Origin: Bacteriovoracaceae bacterium
GTDB taxonomy: Bacteria > Bdellovibrionota > Bacteriovoracia > Bacteriovoracales > Bacteriovoracaceae
DNA: 14,895 nucleotides
Assembly: GCA_023151145.1 (NCBI GenBank)
Contig: JAKLJM010000013.1
Span: 1-14,895 of the forward strand
Direction of reading: 5' to 3'
Part shown: positions 7,430 through 13,922 of the stretch, one piece after another
Numbering within the stretch: position 1 is the stretch's first letter
Layout: each line of letters opens with the position of its first letter
Made by a program: the position numbers and the translations under genes
The notes under the pieces: generated by a model
What the model saw: the letters and a program-made list of their open reading frames with translations, nothing else
Databases searched by the model: none
Told to the model about the DNA's origin: nothing

Positions 7430-7924
7430 TTATTTTTCTCTTTTGGCGTTCTCTAAATCTAAACTCATACCAGCACCACAGTAAGCGCTACACTCCGGGC
7501 TTGTGACAACTGATAAAGTGTCTTTATTTGTAAAACGAAGTTCAACCTTACACACTTCATTTGAGTACTCATCTTTAGTTTCTGAAATTAACTGAACGTC
7601 ATTTAATTTAGTAGCATCTGCTTGGTAATCACACATATGAAAGTTGCGCCCAACACTTGAGACTGCGATTGAGTACTTTTCATTAGATATTTTTTTAATT
7701 TCTACAGTAGAACCACCCTCTAAAAATTCACAATAGCCTTCCATGATATCGAAGATACCTCCGTCTTCGCGGCACTCGGCTACTGAAGAGTATCCAAAAG
7801 CAATAAATGGAGTAACTTTTTTAAATGATCCAGTCATATCTAAATTAATAGATCCCGCAAAAGTGCCGAAAGAGATACCGAAAGAGATCAAAGACAAGAA
7901 AGCATTAGCTTTTAATTTTCCCAT
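7430..7924 (-). CDS. Secreted Cys-containing protein of unknown function
   Basis: 164 residues from the preferred start. The frame is open up to an ATG at 7951, but that codon has no ribosome site; the ATG at 7924 has GAGGT at a normal distance and begins a proper signal peptide (MGKLKANAFLSLISFGISFGTFA). The mature chain has six cysteines, in ECRED, GYCEF, HMCDY, EVCKV and PECSAYCG, an even number that suggests disulfides in the periplasm or outside. The rest looks beta-rich and soluble. No family is recognised. It is the first gene of a two-gene unit with the small helical protein and has a sigma-70-like promoter about 70 bases upstream, divergent from the deacetylase gene. Confidence 0.75.
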   Translation of the reverse strand: MGKLKANAFLSLISFGISFGTFAGSINLDMTGSFKKVTPFIAFGYSSVAECREDGGIFDIMEGYCEFLEGGSTVEIKKISNEKYSIAVSSVGRNFHMCDYQADATKLNDVQLISETKDEYSNEVCKVELRFTNKDTLSVVTSPECSAYCGAGMSLDLENAKREK

Positions 7925-7994
7925 GACTAAACCTCGTTTATTGTGATTCATAAAGTAGTATTTGTCGGATCATAGCTCTTTGAATGAGGATTTG

Positions 7995-8023
7995 GTTAAA
8001 GTGTGGAATTTTTACACTCTCAA
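7995..8023 (-). promoter_or_regulatory. Candidate sigma-70 promoter for the secreted two-gene unit
   Basis: On the - strand TTGAGA (8018-8023) and TTTAAC (7995-8000) are separated by exactly 17 bases. This gives a transcript start near 7988 and a leader of about 65 bases to the ATG at 7924. The -10 element is only a fair match. Confidence 0.4.
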
Positions 8024-8091
8024 TATGAGTGACTATTTTTTAAACAGTTAATTTTCCGAATTGTTATTTTAAACCATGGTAGAATCGATCA

Positions 8092-9306
8092 ATGAAAAAT
8101 GCTCAATTTTGTAAACTTTCTCAACTGACTATTTTTTTCTTAGCTTCATTCTTGAACATAAACTCTCACGCCTTTAGTTGTCGATCTTTAGATAATGATC
8201 CATTATTAAAAAAAGTAATCGATCAAATTAAATCTGAAAACATTCATTTAGAAAGCTGCAAGGACAGTAAAGTTCATTTAACTTTTGACGATGGTCCATC
8301 AGACAAAACAACGAAGCCTATTTTGGACGCTTTAAATAAAAGAAAAATCAAAGCTACGTTTTTCATCACTACGGCCAACCTTGCCTCAGGAAAACCCAAC
8401 ATTAATATCAAAGAACAAATAATTAAAAATCAATTGCAAAGTGGTCATTTAATCGCCAGTCACGGTCATGAACATAATAGTTATGATCTTCGAATTACAA
8501 ATTCTCGTGAAGAAGGATATAGCAGCTCTGAACGAAAAAATCAGATTGCAGAAAGTGTGCGCCTACTAAACAAAGCGACTTCTAGTCAATTTGATAAGCA
8601 ATCGATCAAACTATTTCGATTTCCTTATGGCCGTGGTGCCATGCCATCACAAAAAGAAATAGAAGAAATGGAACGAATGAAAAAACTTATCTTCAAAGGT
8701 GAATCATACGCTGAAAAACTTGCAGAATATCGCAGACAAAGTCCTGCACTCTTTCAAATTGCTGATTACAACTTTTCTCATTTGGGATGGAACTTAGATT
8801 CAAATGATTCTTCTCTGCCAATGTCGATGCCGGCAGAAAACGTTGTAATTGATTATGTGAAAGAAAATGTTCAGGCCATGTGCAATCCGAAAAAAGATAT
8901 AAAAGTGGCTCTTTATCACGATATAAAAGAAGTCAATGTCAGAGCCATTCCTCTCATTGCAGATATTGGATCGTGTCTTGGAATTGATTTTATTTCCGGC
9001 CAAGAAATGATGGCTCAAAAAACATCACTCACAAGAGATGGTGTTTTGATAAGTCTAAAAAGTACAATGAAGGCTACGGTAGAAACAGTCGATGAGATTG
9101 GAAAACTCTTAAATGATCTAAATAAACAAAACAAACAGTGTCCTGAAAAAAAATCTCTAGCTAAAACTAATACGAATAGTTGTTACAGTGAGTATTTGAA
9201 AAAAAGTTTTAATAATTGTGAAGGACAATCTTCTATTTGTTATAATGGAAAGTGGTATGGCAAAGAAGATCCAACCATTATTTTGAATTGCGGAACTAAA
9301 TATTAA
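8092..9306 (+). CDS. Secreted polysaccharide deacetylase (NodB homology domain)
   Basis: 404 residues with a signal peptide (about 1-27, ending SHA). The carbohydrate esterase 4 motifs are all visible: TFDDGP (64-69; catalytic-base and metal Asp), SHGHEH (123-128; metal histidines 124 and 128), RFPYG (176-180), a tryptophan region around W233, and LYHD (274-277; catalytic His276). The enzyme would remove acetyl groups from N-acetylated sugars in peptidoglycan or chitin-like polymers, outside the cytoplasm. A charged helical insert (about 181-229) between the third and fourth motifs and a C-terminal extension (about 330-404) with several cysteines are unusual. In Bdellovibrio, related secreted deacetylases mark prey wall; that role here is inference. 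There is no Shine-Dalgarno sequence. The 3' end overlaps the convergent gene by 11 bases. Confidence 0.9.
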   Translation: MKNAQFCKLSQLTIFFLASFLNINSHAFSCRSLDNDPLLKKVIDQIKSENIHLESCKDSKVHLTFDDGPSDKTTKPILDALNKRKIKATFFITTANLASGKPNINIKEQIIKNQLQSGHLIASHGHEHNSYDLRITNSREEGYSSSERKNQIAESVRLLNKATSSQFDKQSIKLFRFPYGRGAMPSQKEIEEMERMKKLIFKGESYAEKLAEYRRQSPALFQIADYNFSHLGWNLDSNDSSLPMSMPAENVVIDYVKENVQAMCNPKKDIKVALYHDIKEVNVRAIPLIADIGSCLGIDFISGQEMMAQKTSLTRDGVLISLKSTMKATVETVDEIGKLLNDLNKQNKQCPEKKSLAKTNTNSCYSEYLKKSFNNCEGQSSICYNGKWYGKEDPTIILNCGTKY

Positions 9307-9757
9307 TTTCTTTTTTTGATTGCAAACGATTTATTACACTTTTAATAATGGGTTTTAATATAAAAAATAAGACAACTGCACCAATGGCCCATAATAAAAT
9401 TGAATACAATCCCACTAAACCATAAAGTTGAAAAAATTCTTTAGGACTTTCTTTAAACTTAGCAACCACTAAATCAGGTCTCAGTGGTACATTTCCGACA
9501 TCAAAAAAAAGGCTTACGATTTTCATATAAATGGGAATCATGATAATTTGAAGAGGATAAACAAGATAATTCACAGATTGAATGACAATTTGGTTATATT
9601 TAAACAAGTAGCCACAAAGACCAGCTAGTAAAGTAGTTGTTCCTAAAACCGGAAAAACACCGATTAGTAATCCAGCCACTACTGCTTCAGCAATTTTATC
9701 TGGCGTCGATCCAGTTTTAAGTTGATCTAAAATAACAGTTTTAACTTTTAAAAACAT
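9296..9757 (-). CDS. DUF2062 membrane protein
   Basis: 153 residues from the preferred start. The DUF2062 signature is clear: TPDKIAEAVVAGLLIGVFPVLGTTTLL followed by a second hydrophobic segment containing NYLVYPLQI, then a long loop and a last membrane segment near the C-terminus (LWAIGAVVLFFIL). It is an inner-membrane protein; the family has no firm biochemical function and is often found near lipid or envelope genes. The frame stays open to a TTG at 9829, but the ATG at 9757 fits the family's usual N-terminus, has GATGGG upstream and lies just below a candidate promoter that would exclude the longer start. The 3' end overlaps the deacetylase gene's end by 11 bases, tail to tail. Confidence 0.85.
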   Translation of the reverse strand: MFLKVKTVILDQLKTGSTPDKIAEAVVAGLLIGVFPVLGTTTLLAGLCGYLFKYNQIVIQSVNYLVYPLQIIMIPIYMKIVSLFFDVGNVPLRPDLVVAKFKESPKEFFQLYGLVGLYSILLWAIGAVVLFFILKPIIKSVINRLQSKKEINI

Positions 9758-9781
9758 TTTTATCCCATCTGTAAGATATTC

Positions 9782-9809
9782 ATCATAACCTAATTTCCCT
9801 AAAGCACAA
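9782..9809 (-). promoter_or_regulatory. Candidate promoter for the DUF2062 gene
   Basis: On the - strand TTGTGC (9804-9809) and TATGAT (9782-9787) are 16 bases apart. The start of transcription near 9775 would leave a leader of about 18 bases before the ATG at 9757, which argues for that start. The -35 element is poor. Confidence 0.35.
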
Positions 9810-9860
9810 AAGAGACAATGAATGGACAAGTATAGTTGTCGCCTAAGAAGTTATATGTTA

Positions 9861-9967
9861 CCCTCTGCCCTATGAAAAAAGCACTCTTTAAGAAAACTAT
9901 TATTCTTAACTTTCCCTACTAAGAGGGCAATTCCATGAATTGCCCCGGACAAATTCAAGGTTGTCCG
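9861..9967 (+). promoter_or_regulatory. Structured leader before the glutamate-synthase-like gene
   Basis: Three hairpins follow one another: TTAAGAA/TTCTTAA (9888-9894 with 9903-9909), GGGCAATTC/GAATTGCCC (9925-9933 with 9937-9945, 3-base loop) and CGGACAA/TTGTCCG (9946-9952 with 9961-9967). CCCTCT (9861-9866) can also pair with AGAGGG (9922-9927), competing with the second hairpin. No run of T follows any stem, so these are not terminators. The second stem covers the ribosome site and start codon of a short Cys-rich frame; the third lies inside that frame. A cis-acting control region is likely, the signal unknown. Confidence 0.45.
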
Positions 9968-9988
9968 CCAATCTGTCTCCTCAATTGA
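9935..9988 (+). CDS. Possible 17-residue Cys-rich leader peptide
   Basis: ATG to TGA encodes MNCPGQIQGCPPICLLN, with three cysteines in 17 residues. A ribosome site (AAGAGGG, 9921-9927) lies 7 bases before the ATG, better than that of the large gene starting 25 bases after the stop. The ribosome site and start codon lie inside a perfect 9-bp hairpin, and a second hairpin lies within the frame, so translation and folding would compete. Leader peptides of this size commonly control the gene behind them. Nothing shows that it is translated, and a frame this short can arise by chance; the combination of position, ribosome site and hairpins is what makes it worth listing. Confidence 0.35.
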   Translation: MNCPGQIQGCPPICLLN

Positions 9989-10013
9989 AGTTAAACATTA
10001 CTCGGGACTAATT

Positions 10014-11519
10014 ATGAGAAAAGAATTCTATCTTGCGTTTGTAATTGCACTAGTCATGAACATCTTGTTCTTCGTTTATTGGACTCCTGGTCTTTATTCC
10101 TTAATTGTTTTAATTCCATTTTTTGCCTTGGGCTTTCGAGATATCTTACAAAAAAGACATGCCATTAAAGCAAATTTTCCGGTTTTTGGTCATCTTCGTT
10201 ACATTTTGGAATCTATTCGTCCCGAAATTAATCAGTATTTTATTGAGTCTAATACTGACGGTAAACCGTTTAGTCGTGAACAACGTTCTGTTGTCTATCA
10301 AAGAGCTAAAAAAGTTTTAGATACTGTTCCCTTCGGTACCCAACACAATGTTTACTCTCAAGGATATGAATTCGTCACACATTCAATGTATCCCAAACAC
10401 GTTGAGCAAAGTGACCTAAGAACTTTAGTAGGAAGTAAACACTGCAAACAACCCTACTCACTTTCTTTGTTAAATATTTCTGCCATGAGTTTTGGTTCAC
10501 TCTCTCCAAATGCCATCCTTTCTTTAAATGGTGGGGCAAAAGATGGTCACTTTGCACATAACACAGGAGAAGGAGGAATTTCCCCGTATCACCTCGAGCC
10601 AACGGGAGATCTAATTTGGCAAATTGGAACTGGATATTTTGGGTGTAGAACTGAGGAAGGACAATTTGATCCAGAACTGTTCAAAAAAAATGCCAACCTT
10701 CCACAAGTAAAAATGATTGAGATTAAACTATCTCAAGGAGCTAAACCCGGACACGGTGGTATTCTTTCAGGGAAAAAAGTCACACAAGAAATTGCAGAAA
10801 TTAGAAATGTTCCTCTAGGAAAAGATGTTATTTCGCCTCCTGCACATACTGCCTTTCATGATTCGAAATCTATGTTGCAATTTATTTCTGAATTAAGACT
10901 ACTTTCAAATGGAAAACCAATAGGCATAAAACTTTGTTTAGGTCATAAACATGAGTTTGAAGATTTAGTTTCAGTCATGGTTCAAGAGAACAACTTCCCT
11001 GACTTTATCGTTGTAGATGGTGCCGAGGGGGGAACCGGAGCAGCTCCTTTAGAATTTTCAAACTATATGGGTATGCCTGGAATGGATGCTCTTGTCATTG
11101 TGGTTGATGCTCTTAAAAAAGCAGGTCTAAAAGAACAGATCAAAGTTATTGCTACAGGGAAAATCACGACTGCTTTTGATATTGTTAAACTGCTTTGCCT
11201 TGGTGCAGATGCCACTTATGCTGCTCGCTCAATGCTCTTAGCCCTTGGATGTATTCAAGCTCTACGTTGCAATAACAATACTTGCCCCGCGGGTGTAGCC
11301 ACTCAAGATCCTTACCTTTTTGAAGGTTTACACATTCCAACAAAAAGAACTCGTGTAAAAAACTTTCATCAAGAAACTTTGGCAGCTGTTGCCCACGTTA
11401 TTGGAGCCATGGGCATAGATCATACAAGTAAACTTACCCGCCATCTTTTACATAAACGAGTAGAAGAAAATAAAATTAAAACATTTGCTGAATTATATCC
11501 TGAAGTCACTGTCTCTTAA
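10014..11519 (+). CDS. Membrane-anchored FMN-binding glutamate-synthase-family protein
   Basis: 501 residues. Two hydrophobic segments (about 5-22 and 26-40) anchor the N-terminus in the membrane. The rest is the FMN-binding TIM barrel of glutamate synthase: LLNISAMSFGSLSPNAILSLN (near 152-172), AHNTGEGGISPYH (181-193), LSQGAKPGHGG (239-249), VDGAEGGTGAAP (334-345) and a Cys413-x5-Cys419-x4-Cys424 cluster for a 3Fe-4S centre. The N-terminal glutaminase domain and the C-terminal beta-helix of GltB are missing, so it cannot itself draw ammonia from glutamine. This stand-alone family is widespread, but its reaction is not established; electron donor and substrate are unknown. The ribosome site is weak (GGGAC), and a structured leader with a possible Cys-rich peptide precedes it. 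Confidence 0.9.
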   Translation: MRKEFYLAFVIALVMNILFFVYWTPGLYSLIVLIPFFALGFRDILQKRHAIKANFPVFGHLRYILESIRPEINQYFIESNTDGKPFSREQRSVVYQRAKKVLDTVPFGTQHNVYSQGYEFVTHSMYPKHVEQSDLRTLVGSKHCKQPYSLSLLNISAMSFGSLSPNAILSLNGGAKDGHFAHNTGEGGISPYHLEPTGDLIWQIGTGYFGCRTEEGQFDPELFKKNANLPQVKMIEIKLSQGAKPGHGGILSGKKVTQEIAEIRNVPLGKDVISPPAHTAFHDSKSMLQFISELRLLSNGKPIGIKLCLGHKHEFEDLVSVMVQENNFPDFIVVDGAEGGTGAAPLEFSNYMGMPGMDALVIVVDALKKAGLKEQIKVIATGKITTAFDIVKLLCLGADATYAARSMLLALGCIQALRCNNNTCPAGVATQDPYLFEGLHIPTKRTRVKNFHQETLAAVAHVIGAMGIDHTSKLTRHLLHKRVEENKIKTFAELYPEVTVS

Positions 11520-11545
11520 GTAACTTTAGACCTTTTGACTCTCCT

Positions 11546-12418
11546 CTAGTTTTCTGGAAGTGGGATGATATCATCCTCTCCAGGAACTTGAGGAAAAGTT
11601 TTTTCTTTCCATTGTCGTTTAGCCATCTCAATTTTTTCTTGATCACTAGAAACTAAATTCCACCAAATATACCTAGGCTCAGAAAATGCTTTTCCTCCAA
11701 TAAGAGCAAAAACCGCATCAGAGGAATGCTGAACTTCAATGGCAGAATCATCCTTAAACACGATCATTTTTTTTGCAGTATAAGTTTCACCACTTACAGT
11801 CACTGTACCTTTTACAACGTATATTGCGTGCTCATGACCCGCTTCGTGGTGAGTGAATGTACCTGACTTATGTGCCTGCATCACCATAAAGGTCATTGGA
11901 CTATAGGCCTTCAGTTTAGATTGTTTGCCTTGGCTTGAACCAGCCACTAAATTAATCGTAAGAGATTCTGTTTTAAATTCTGGAATATCTTCTTTTTCAT
12001 AATGATGAAAACTAGGTTCTACATCTTCAAATTCTTTTGGTAGAGCAACCCAAAACTGTAAGCCATGAATTGAACGATTATGCTTTTTTGCCTCTTCAGT
12101 TTCTCTTTCAGAATGAGCAATTCCCTTTCCAGCAGTCATCCAATTCACTTCACCGGGAATGATTAACTGTTTTGAGCCAAGTGAATCATGATGAAGCATT
12201 TCTCCTTCAAACAAATAGGTCAAAGTAGAAAGCCCAATATGAGGATGAGGACGAACATCAATTTTGTCATTTGGTGCTTTTAATAAGGCTGGACCCATTT
12301 CATCTAAAAAGATAAAGGGACCCACCATTCTTCTTTTCGCCCAAGGAAGAACTCTTCCTACTTTTACTCCAATGTCTTTTTCTCTTGATTCGATAATTAA
12401 TTCGATTTGATTTTTCAT
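11546..12418 (-). CDS. Pirin-family protein
   Basis: 290 residues, a full-length bicupin pirin. The metal-binding set of the N-terminal cupin is visible as His58 and His60 (VRPHPHIGLSTLTYLFEG) and His102 with Glu104 (MTAGKGIAHSE). GPFIFLDEMGP and RSIHGLQFWVALP are further family marks. The C-terminal cupin (about 165-260) includes HEAGHEHAIYVVKGTV. Some bacterial pirins act as quercetin dioxygenases and others bind partner enzymes; which applies here cannot be told. No clear ribosome site precedes the ATG. The gene converges on the glutamate-synthase-like gene with 26 bases between the stops and no terminator. A perfect TTGACA lies about 100 bases upstream, without a convincing -10 partner. 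Confidence 0.92.
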   Translation of the reverse strand: MKNQIELIIESREKDIGVKVGRVLPWAKRRMVGPFIFLDEMGPALLKAPNDKIDVRPHPHIGLSTLTYLFEGEMLHHDSLGSKQLIIPGEVNWMTAGKGIAHSERETEEAKKHNRSIHGLQFWVALPKEFEDVEPSFHHYEKEDIPEFKTESLTINLVAGSSQGKQSKLKAYSPMTFMVMQAHKSGTFTHHEAGHEHAIYVVKGTVTVSGETYTAKKMIVFKDDSAIEVQHSSDAVFALIGGKAFSEPRYIWWNLVSSDQEKIEMAKRQWKEKTFPQVPGEDDIIPLPEN

Positions 12419-12554
12419 TTGTTCATTATGGCCACAAAAGAAAAATTAAAAAAGCCCAGATTTGATATTCAGTTTTAATTAGGCATTGAATTTACAAAAT
12501 AATGGCAAATACCTTTGTCAATACTTGTTATAATTGATCAGGTTTAAATCTTAG

Positions 12555-12583
12555 TTGGTCCTCAATACAAATAAGTGTATAAT
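12555..12583 (+). promoter_or_regulatory. Sigma-70-like promoter of the lysine-rich small protein
   Basis: A perfect TATAAT (12578-12583) stands 17 bases after TTGGTC (12555-12560). The transcript would start near 12590, about 37 bases before the ATG. The consensus -10 and the exact spacing suggest strong constitutive expression. Confidence 0.6.
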
Positions 12584-12626
12584 GAACTCGTAGCTATTTT
12601 TCTACACATTGATCCAAGGAGGATTT

Positions 12627-12740
12627 ATGGCCAAGGGACAAGACAAAGGTAAGGACAAGGGTAAAGATAAAACTAAACCTAAGTTATCAACCAAAGAAAA
12701 ACAAGATAAGAAAAAAGAGAAAGGTAAAAAAGTCTATTAA
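12627..12740 (+). CDS. 37-residue lysine-rich small protein
   Basis: The frame encodes 37 residues starting MAKGQDKGKDKGKDKTKPK and ending in KKVY; about half are lysine, with repeated K-G-K-D units and no hydrophobic core. It is probably disordered and highly basic, so it could bind nucleic acid, ribosomes or acidic surfaces. The case for a real gene is strong: a consensus promoter, a full AAGGAGG ribosome site 4 bases before the ATG, a stop, and a hairpin terminator 10 bases further on. I recall short MAKGQ/MGKGQ-type lysine-rich proteins in other proteobacteria, with no known function; that resemblance is from memory. It stands alone between the pirin and thioesterase genes, both on the other strand. 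Confidence 0.75.
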   Translation: MAKGQDKGKDKGKDKTKPKLSTKEKQDKKKEKGKKVY

Positions 12741-12750
12741 GTAGATGATA

Positions 12751-12775
12751 GCCCACCTCTCGGTGGGCATTTTCT
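12751..12775 (+). terminator. Rho-independent terminator of the lysine-rich protein gene
   Basis: A 7-bp GC-rich stem (GCCCACC 12751-12757 with GGTGGGC 12762-12768), a 4-base loop, then ATTTTCTCTT on the + strand. It ends the single-gene unit 10 bases after the stop codon. The T-rich tail is on the + side only. Confidence 0.8.
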
Positions 12776-12789
12776 CTTGATTCTTTATC

Positions 12790-13182
12790 TTAGTTCAAAC
12801 ATTTTATCTTTGTTGCTTTTTTATTATCATCAATTGCTACTAATACAAATTTCCCAGTGACGGCTTTTTCTCTTTTTTCTGAGTACATATCTTCTGTATA
12901 AATATCGACGATGACTTCAATACTTGTATTTCCTACCATTCCAATTTTTGCATCTAATTCGACTAAACTTCCAGTGGGAATAGGCGTGTTAAAATTTATT
13001 TTATCAGTACTCACCGTCACCACTTTTTGACGTGTGAATCGCGTTGCTGCGATAAAGGCAATTTCATCCATCCAATTGAGCGCCATTCCACCAAACAATG
13101 TATCGTAGTGGTTGGTCTCTCCAGGAAAGACTGCTTTGTAAAGACGTGTGCGTGCCGATTCTCGGCGAGATTCAAGATTCAT
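12790..13182 (-). CDS. Acyl-CoA thioesterase (hotdog fold, YciA-like)
   Basis: 130 residues, the usual length for a single-domain acyl-CoA thioesterase. The catalytic region reads NHYDTLFGGMALNWMDE (24-40), with Asp39 in the place of the YciA/BACH catalytic aspartate and LFGG as the fold's helix cap. VVTVSTDKINFNTPIPTGSLVEL (54-76) is the next conserved strand pair, followed by TSIEVIVDIYTED. It would hydrolyse acyl-CoA to free acid and CoA in the cytoplasm; chain length is not readable. A strong GGAGG lies 4 bases before the ATG. Its neighbour upstream is a decayed dehydrogenase fragment. The related symbol yciA is not assigned because paralogues share these motifs. Confidence 0.9.
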   Translation of the reverse strand: MNLESRRESARTRLYKAVFPGETNHYDTLFGGMALNWMDEIAFIAATRFTRQKVVTVSTDKINFNTPIPTGSLVELDAKIGMVGNTSIEVIVDIYTEDMYSEKREKAVTGKFVLVAIDDNKKATKIKCLN

Positions 13183-13336
13183 ATTTCCTCCGCGGGATTA
13201 AATTGTTGAAAAGGGATCGGACTAATGAAATTTCAATTGAAGTTTTCAATCACCGTTGCGGGACAGTGCCAGATTTTCACTGGCTTCACCTTTGTTTCAA
13301 CTCACAATACTCTCTTCTTAGTTTTATGTAAAATAA
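13183..13336. other. Intergenic stretch upstream of the thioesterase gene
   Basis: Together with the next two entries this makes up a 342-base gap between intact genes. This part holds the thioesterase ribosome site and some short inverted repeats (GCCAG 13268-13272 with CTGGC 13280-13284; TTGAA/TTCAA near 13240). No convincing promoter and no intact gene were seen. Confidence 0.5.
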
Positions 13337-13444
13337 CTAAATTTGTCCAAAGCCTCCATCTGCAAAAATTTCGGCTCCACAAATAAATTTCGAAAAAAAT
13401 GGAAAAAATTTTAATGCTTCTTTGAAATTTAAGAATTCCTTATA
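13337..13444 (-). pseudogene. C-terminal remnant of a short-chain dehydrogenase/reductase
   Basis: On the - strand a 35-codon open stretch between two in-frame TAA/TAG stops ends ...SKFICGAEIFADGGFGQI. This matches the C-terminal end of SDR enzymes, where a short helix is followed by a strand of the form F(I/V)TGxxIxVDGG. The upstream region, including the Rossmann glycine motif and the YxxxK site, is absent: the 80 bases beyond it belong to the lipoprotein gene's promoter and leader. It has no start codon or ribosome site. It is most likely what remains after deletion of a once intact gene that lay upstream of the thioesterase gene. Confidence 0.6.
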
Positions 13445-13466
13445 TTAATAAGAAATTTTTCACCAT

Positions 13467-13494
13467 TTGTAACTTGCCCTAGGTCTGTTAGAAT
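13467..13494 (+). promoter_or_regulatory. Candidate promoter of the lipoprotein gene
   Basis: TTGTAA (13467-13472) and TAGAAT (13489-13494) are 16 bases apart. The transcript would start near 13501, about 24 bases before the ATG, leaving room for the GGAG ribosome site. Both hexamers are fair matches. Confidence 0.45.
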
Positions 13495-13524
13495 TTTCAT
13501 ACAACTTCAATGGAGAACTAGTTT

Positions 13525-13854
13525 ATGAAATATCTCTACTTTTTTATCTTTATATCGCTAGCTGGATGTTCATCAAATTCAACAAATCAAAACCAGACAG
13601 AATCTGATGATGTCGTTTTTGTGGAAAAAATAGAAGCGTCTTGTATTGCCACTGCACTTGTAAGCTCTACAGGGTTTAGCATAATTCCTCCAGTTGCTAA
13701 AATGGTTGCGAAGGAAATGCTTGTAACAAAGGCAAAAGAAGTTCGTTCAAATAGATTGATTCTTACCAGCGAAGAGGGTTTATTTCGTGTTTCAATGAGT
13801 GCAAAAGCATATCGCTGTGCCGAAACTAAAGAAGTTAAGAAAAAAGGAACTTAA
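13525..13854 (+). CDS. Small lipoprotein of unknown function
   Basis: 109 residues. A short hydrophobic signal ends in a clear lipobox, LAGC (12-15), so Cys15 would be lipidated, and the residues after it (SSNSTNQNQT) form a flexible linker without Asp at +2, which favours the outer membrane by the enterobacterial rule. The folded part (about 30-104) holds two cysteines, ASCIA and YRC, which may be linked. Its pattern (helix with KAKEV, strand NRLILTSE, C-terminal SMSAKAYRC) recalls the small RcsF/DUF4156-type lipoproteins, but the resemblance is loose. A ribosome site (GGAG) precedes the ATG by 9 bases. The protease gene follows in the same direction, with its own promoter. Confidence 0.8.
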   Translation: MKYLYFFIFISLAGCSSNSTNQNQTESDDVVFVEKIEASCIATALVSSTGFSIIPPVAKMVAKEMLVTKAKEVRSNRLILTSEEGLFRVSMSAKAYRCAETKEVKKKGT

Positions 13855-13893
13855 AAGACCAATACCCGACTTCCACAATCATACTTATACAAC

Positions 13894-13922
13894 TTGGCAC
13901 TCTAAAAATATCTCTGCATAAT
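13894..13922 (+). promoter_or_regulatory. Sigma-70-like promoter of the metalloprotease gene
   Basis: TTGGCA (13894-13899) and CATAAT (13917-13922), each one base from consensus, are exactly 17 bases apart. Transcription would start near 13929. The spacer is almost wholly occupied by one arm of a 12-bp inverted repeat, so a protein bound there would block polymerase. Confidence 0.6.

Noticed and set aside
8015..8037. Short inverted repeat CACTC/GAGTG followed by a T-rich run, resembling a terminator
   Set aside because: Only 5 AT/GC-mixed base pairs, lies between divergent genes where no transcript should end, and overlaps the - strand promoter candidate.
12415..12426. Three-codon frame (ATG AAC AAA TGA) overlapping the pirin start codon
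   Set aside because: It has no ribosome site, and such short frames arise often by chance in AT-rich DNA; no supporting structure was seen.
12529..12534. Second perfect TATAAT in the pirin / lysine-rich protein gap
   Set aside because: No -35 element at 16-18 bases; the nearest TTGTCA is only 8 bases away.
13268..13284. GCCAG/CTGGC inverted repeat and a TGGCAC..GC string resembling a sigma-54 promoter for the thioesterase gene
   Set aside because: The GG and GC are 9, not 10, bases apart, and the repeat arms are only 5 bp; neither is beyond chance.
13027..13331. Two + strand open frames across the thioesterase gene start
   Set aside because: They overlap the clearly coding - strand thioesterase and show no ribosome site or family motif.
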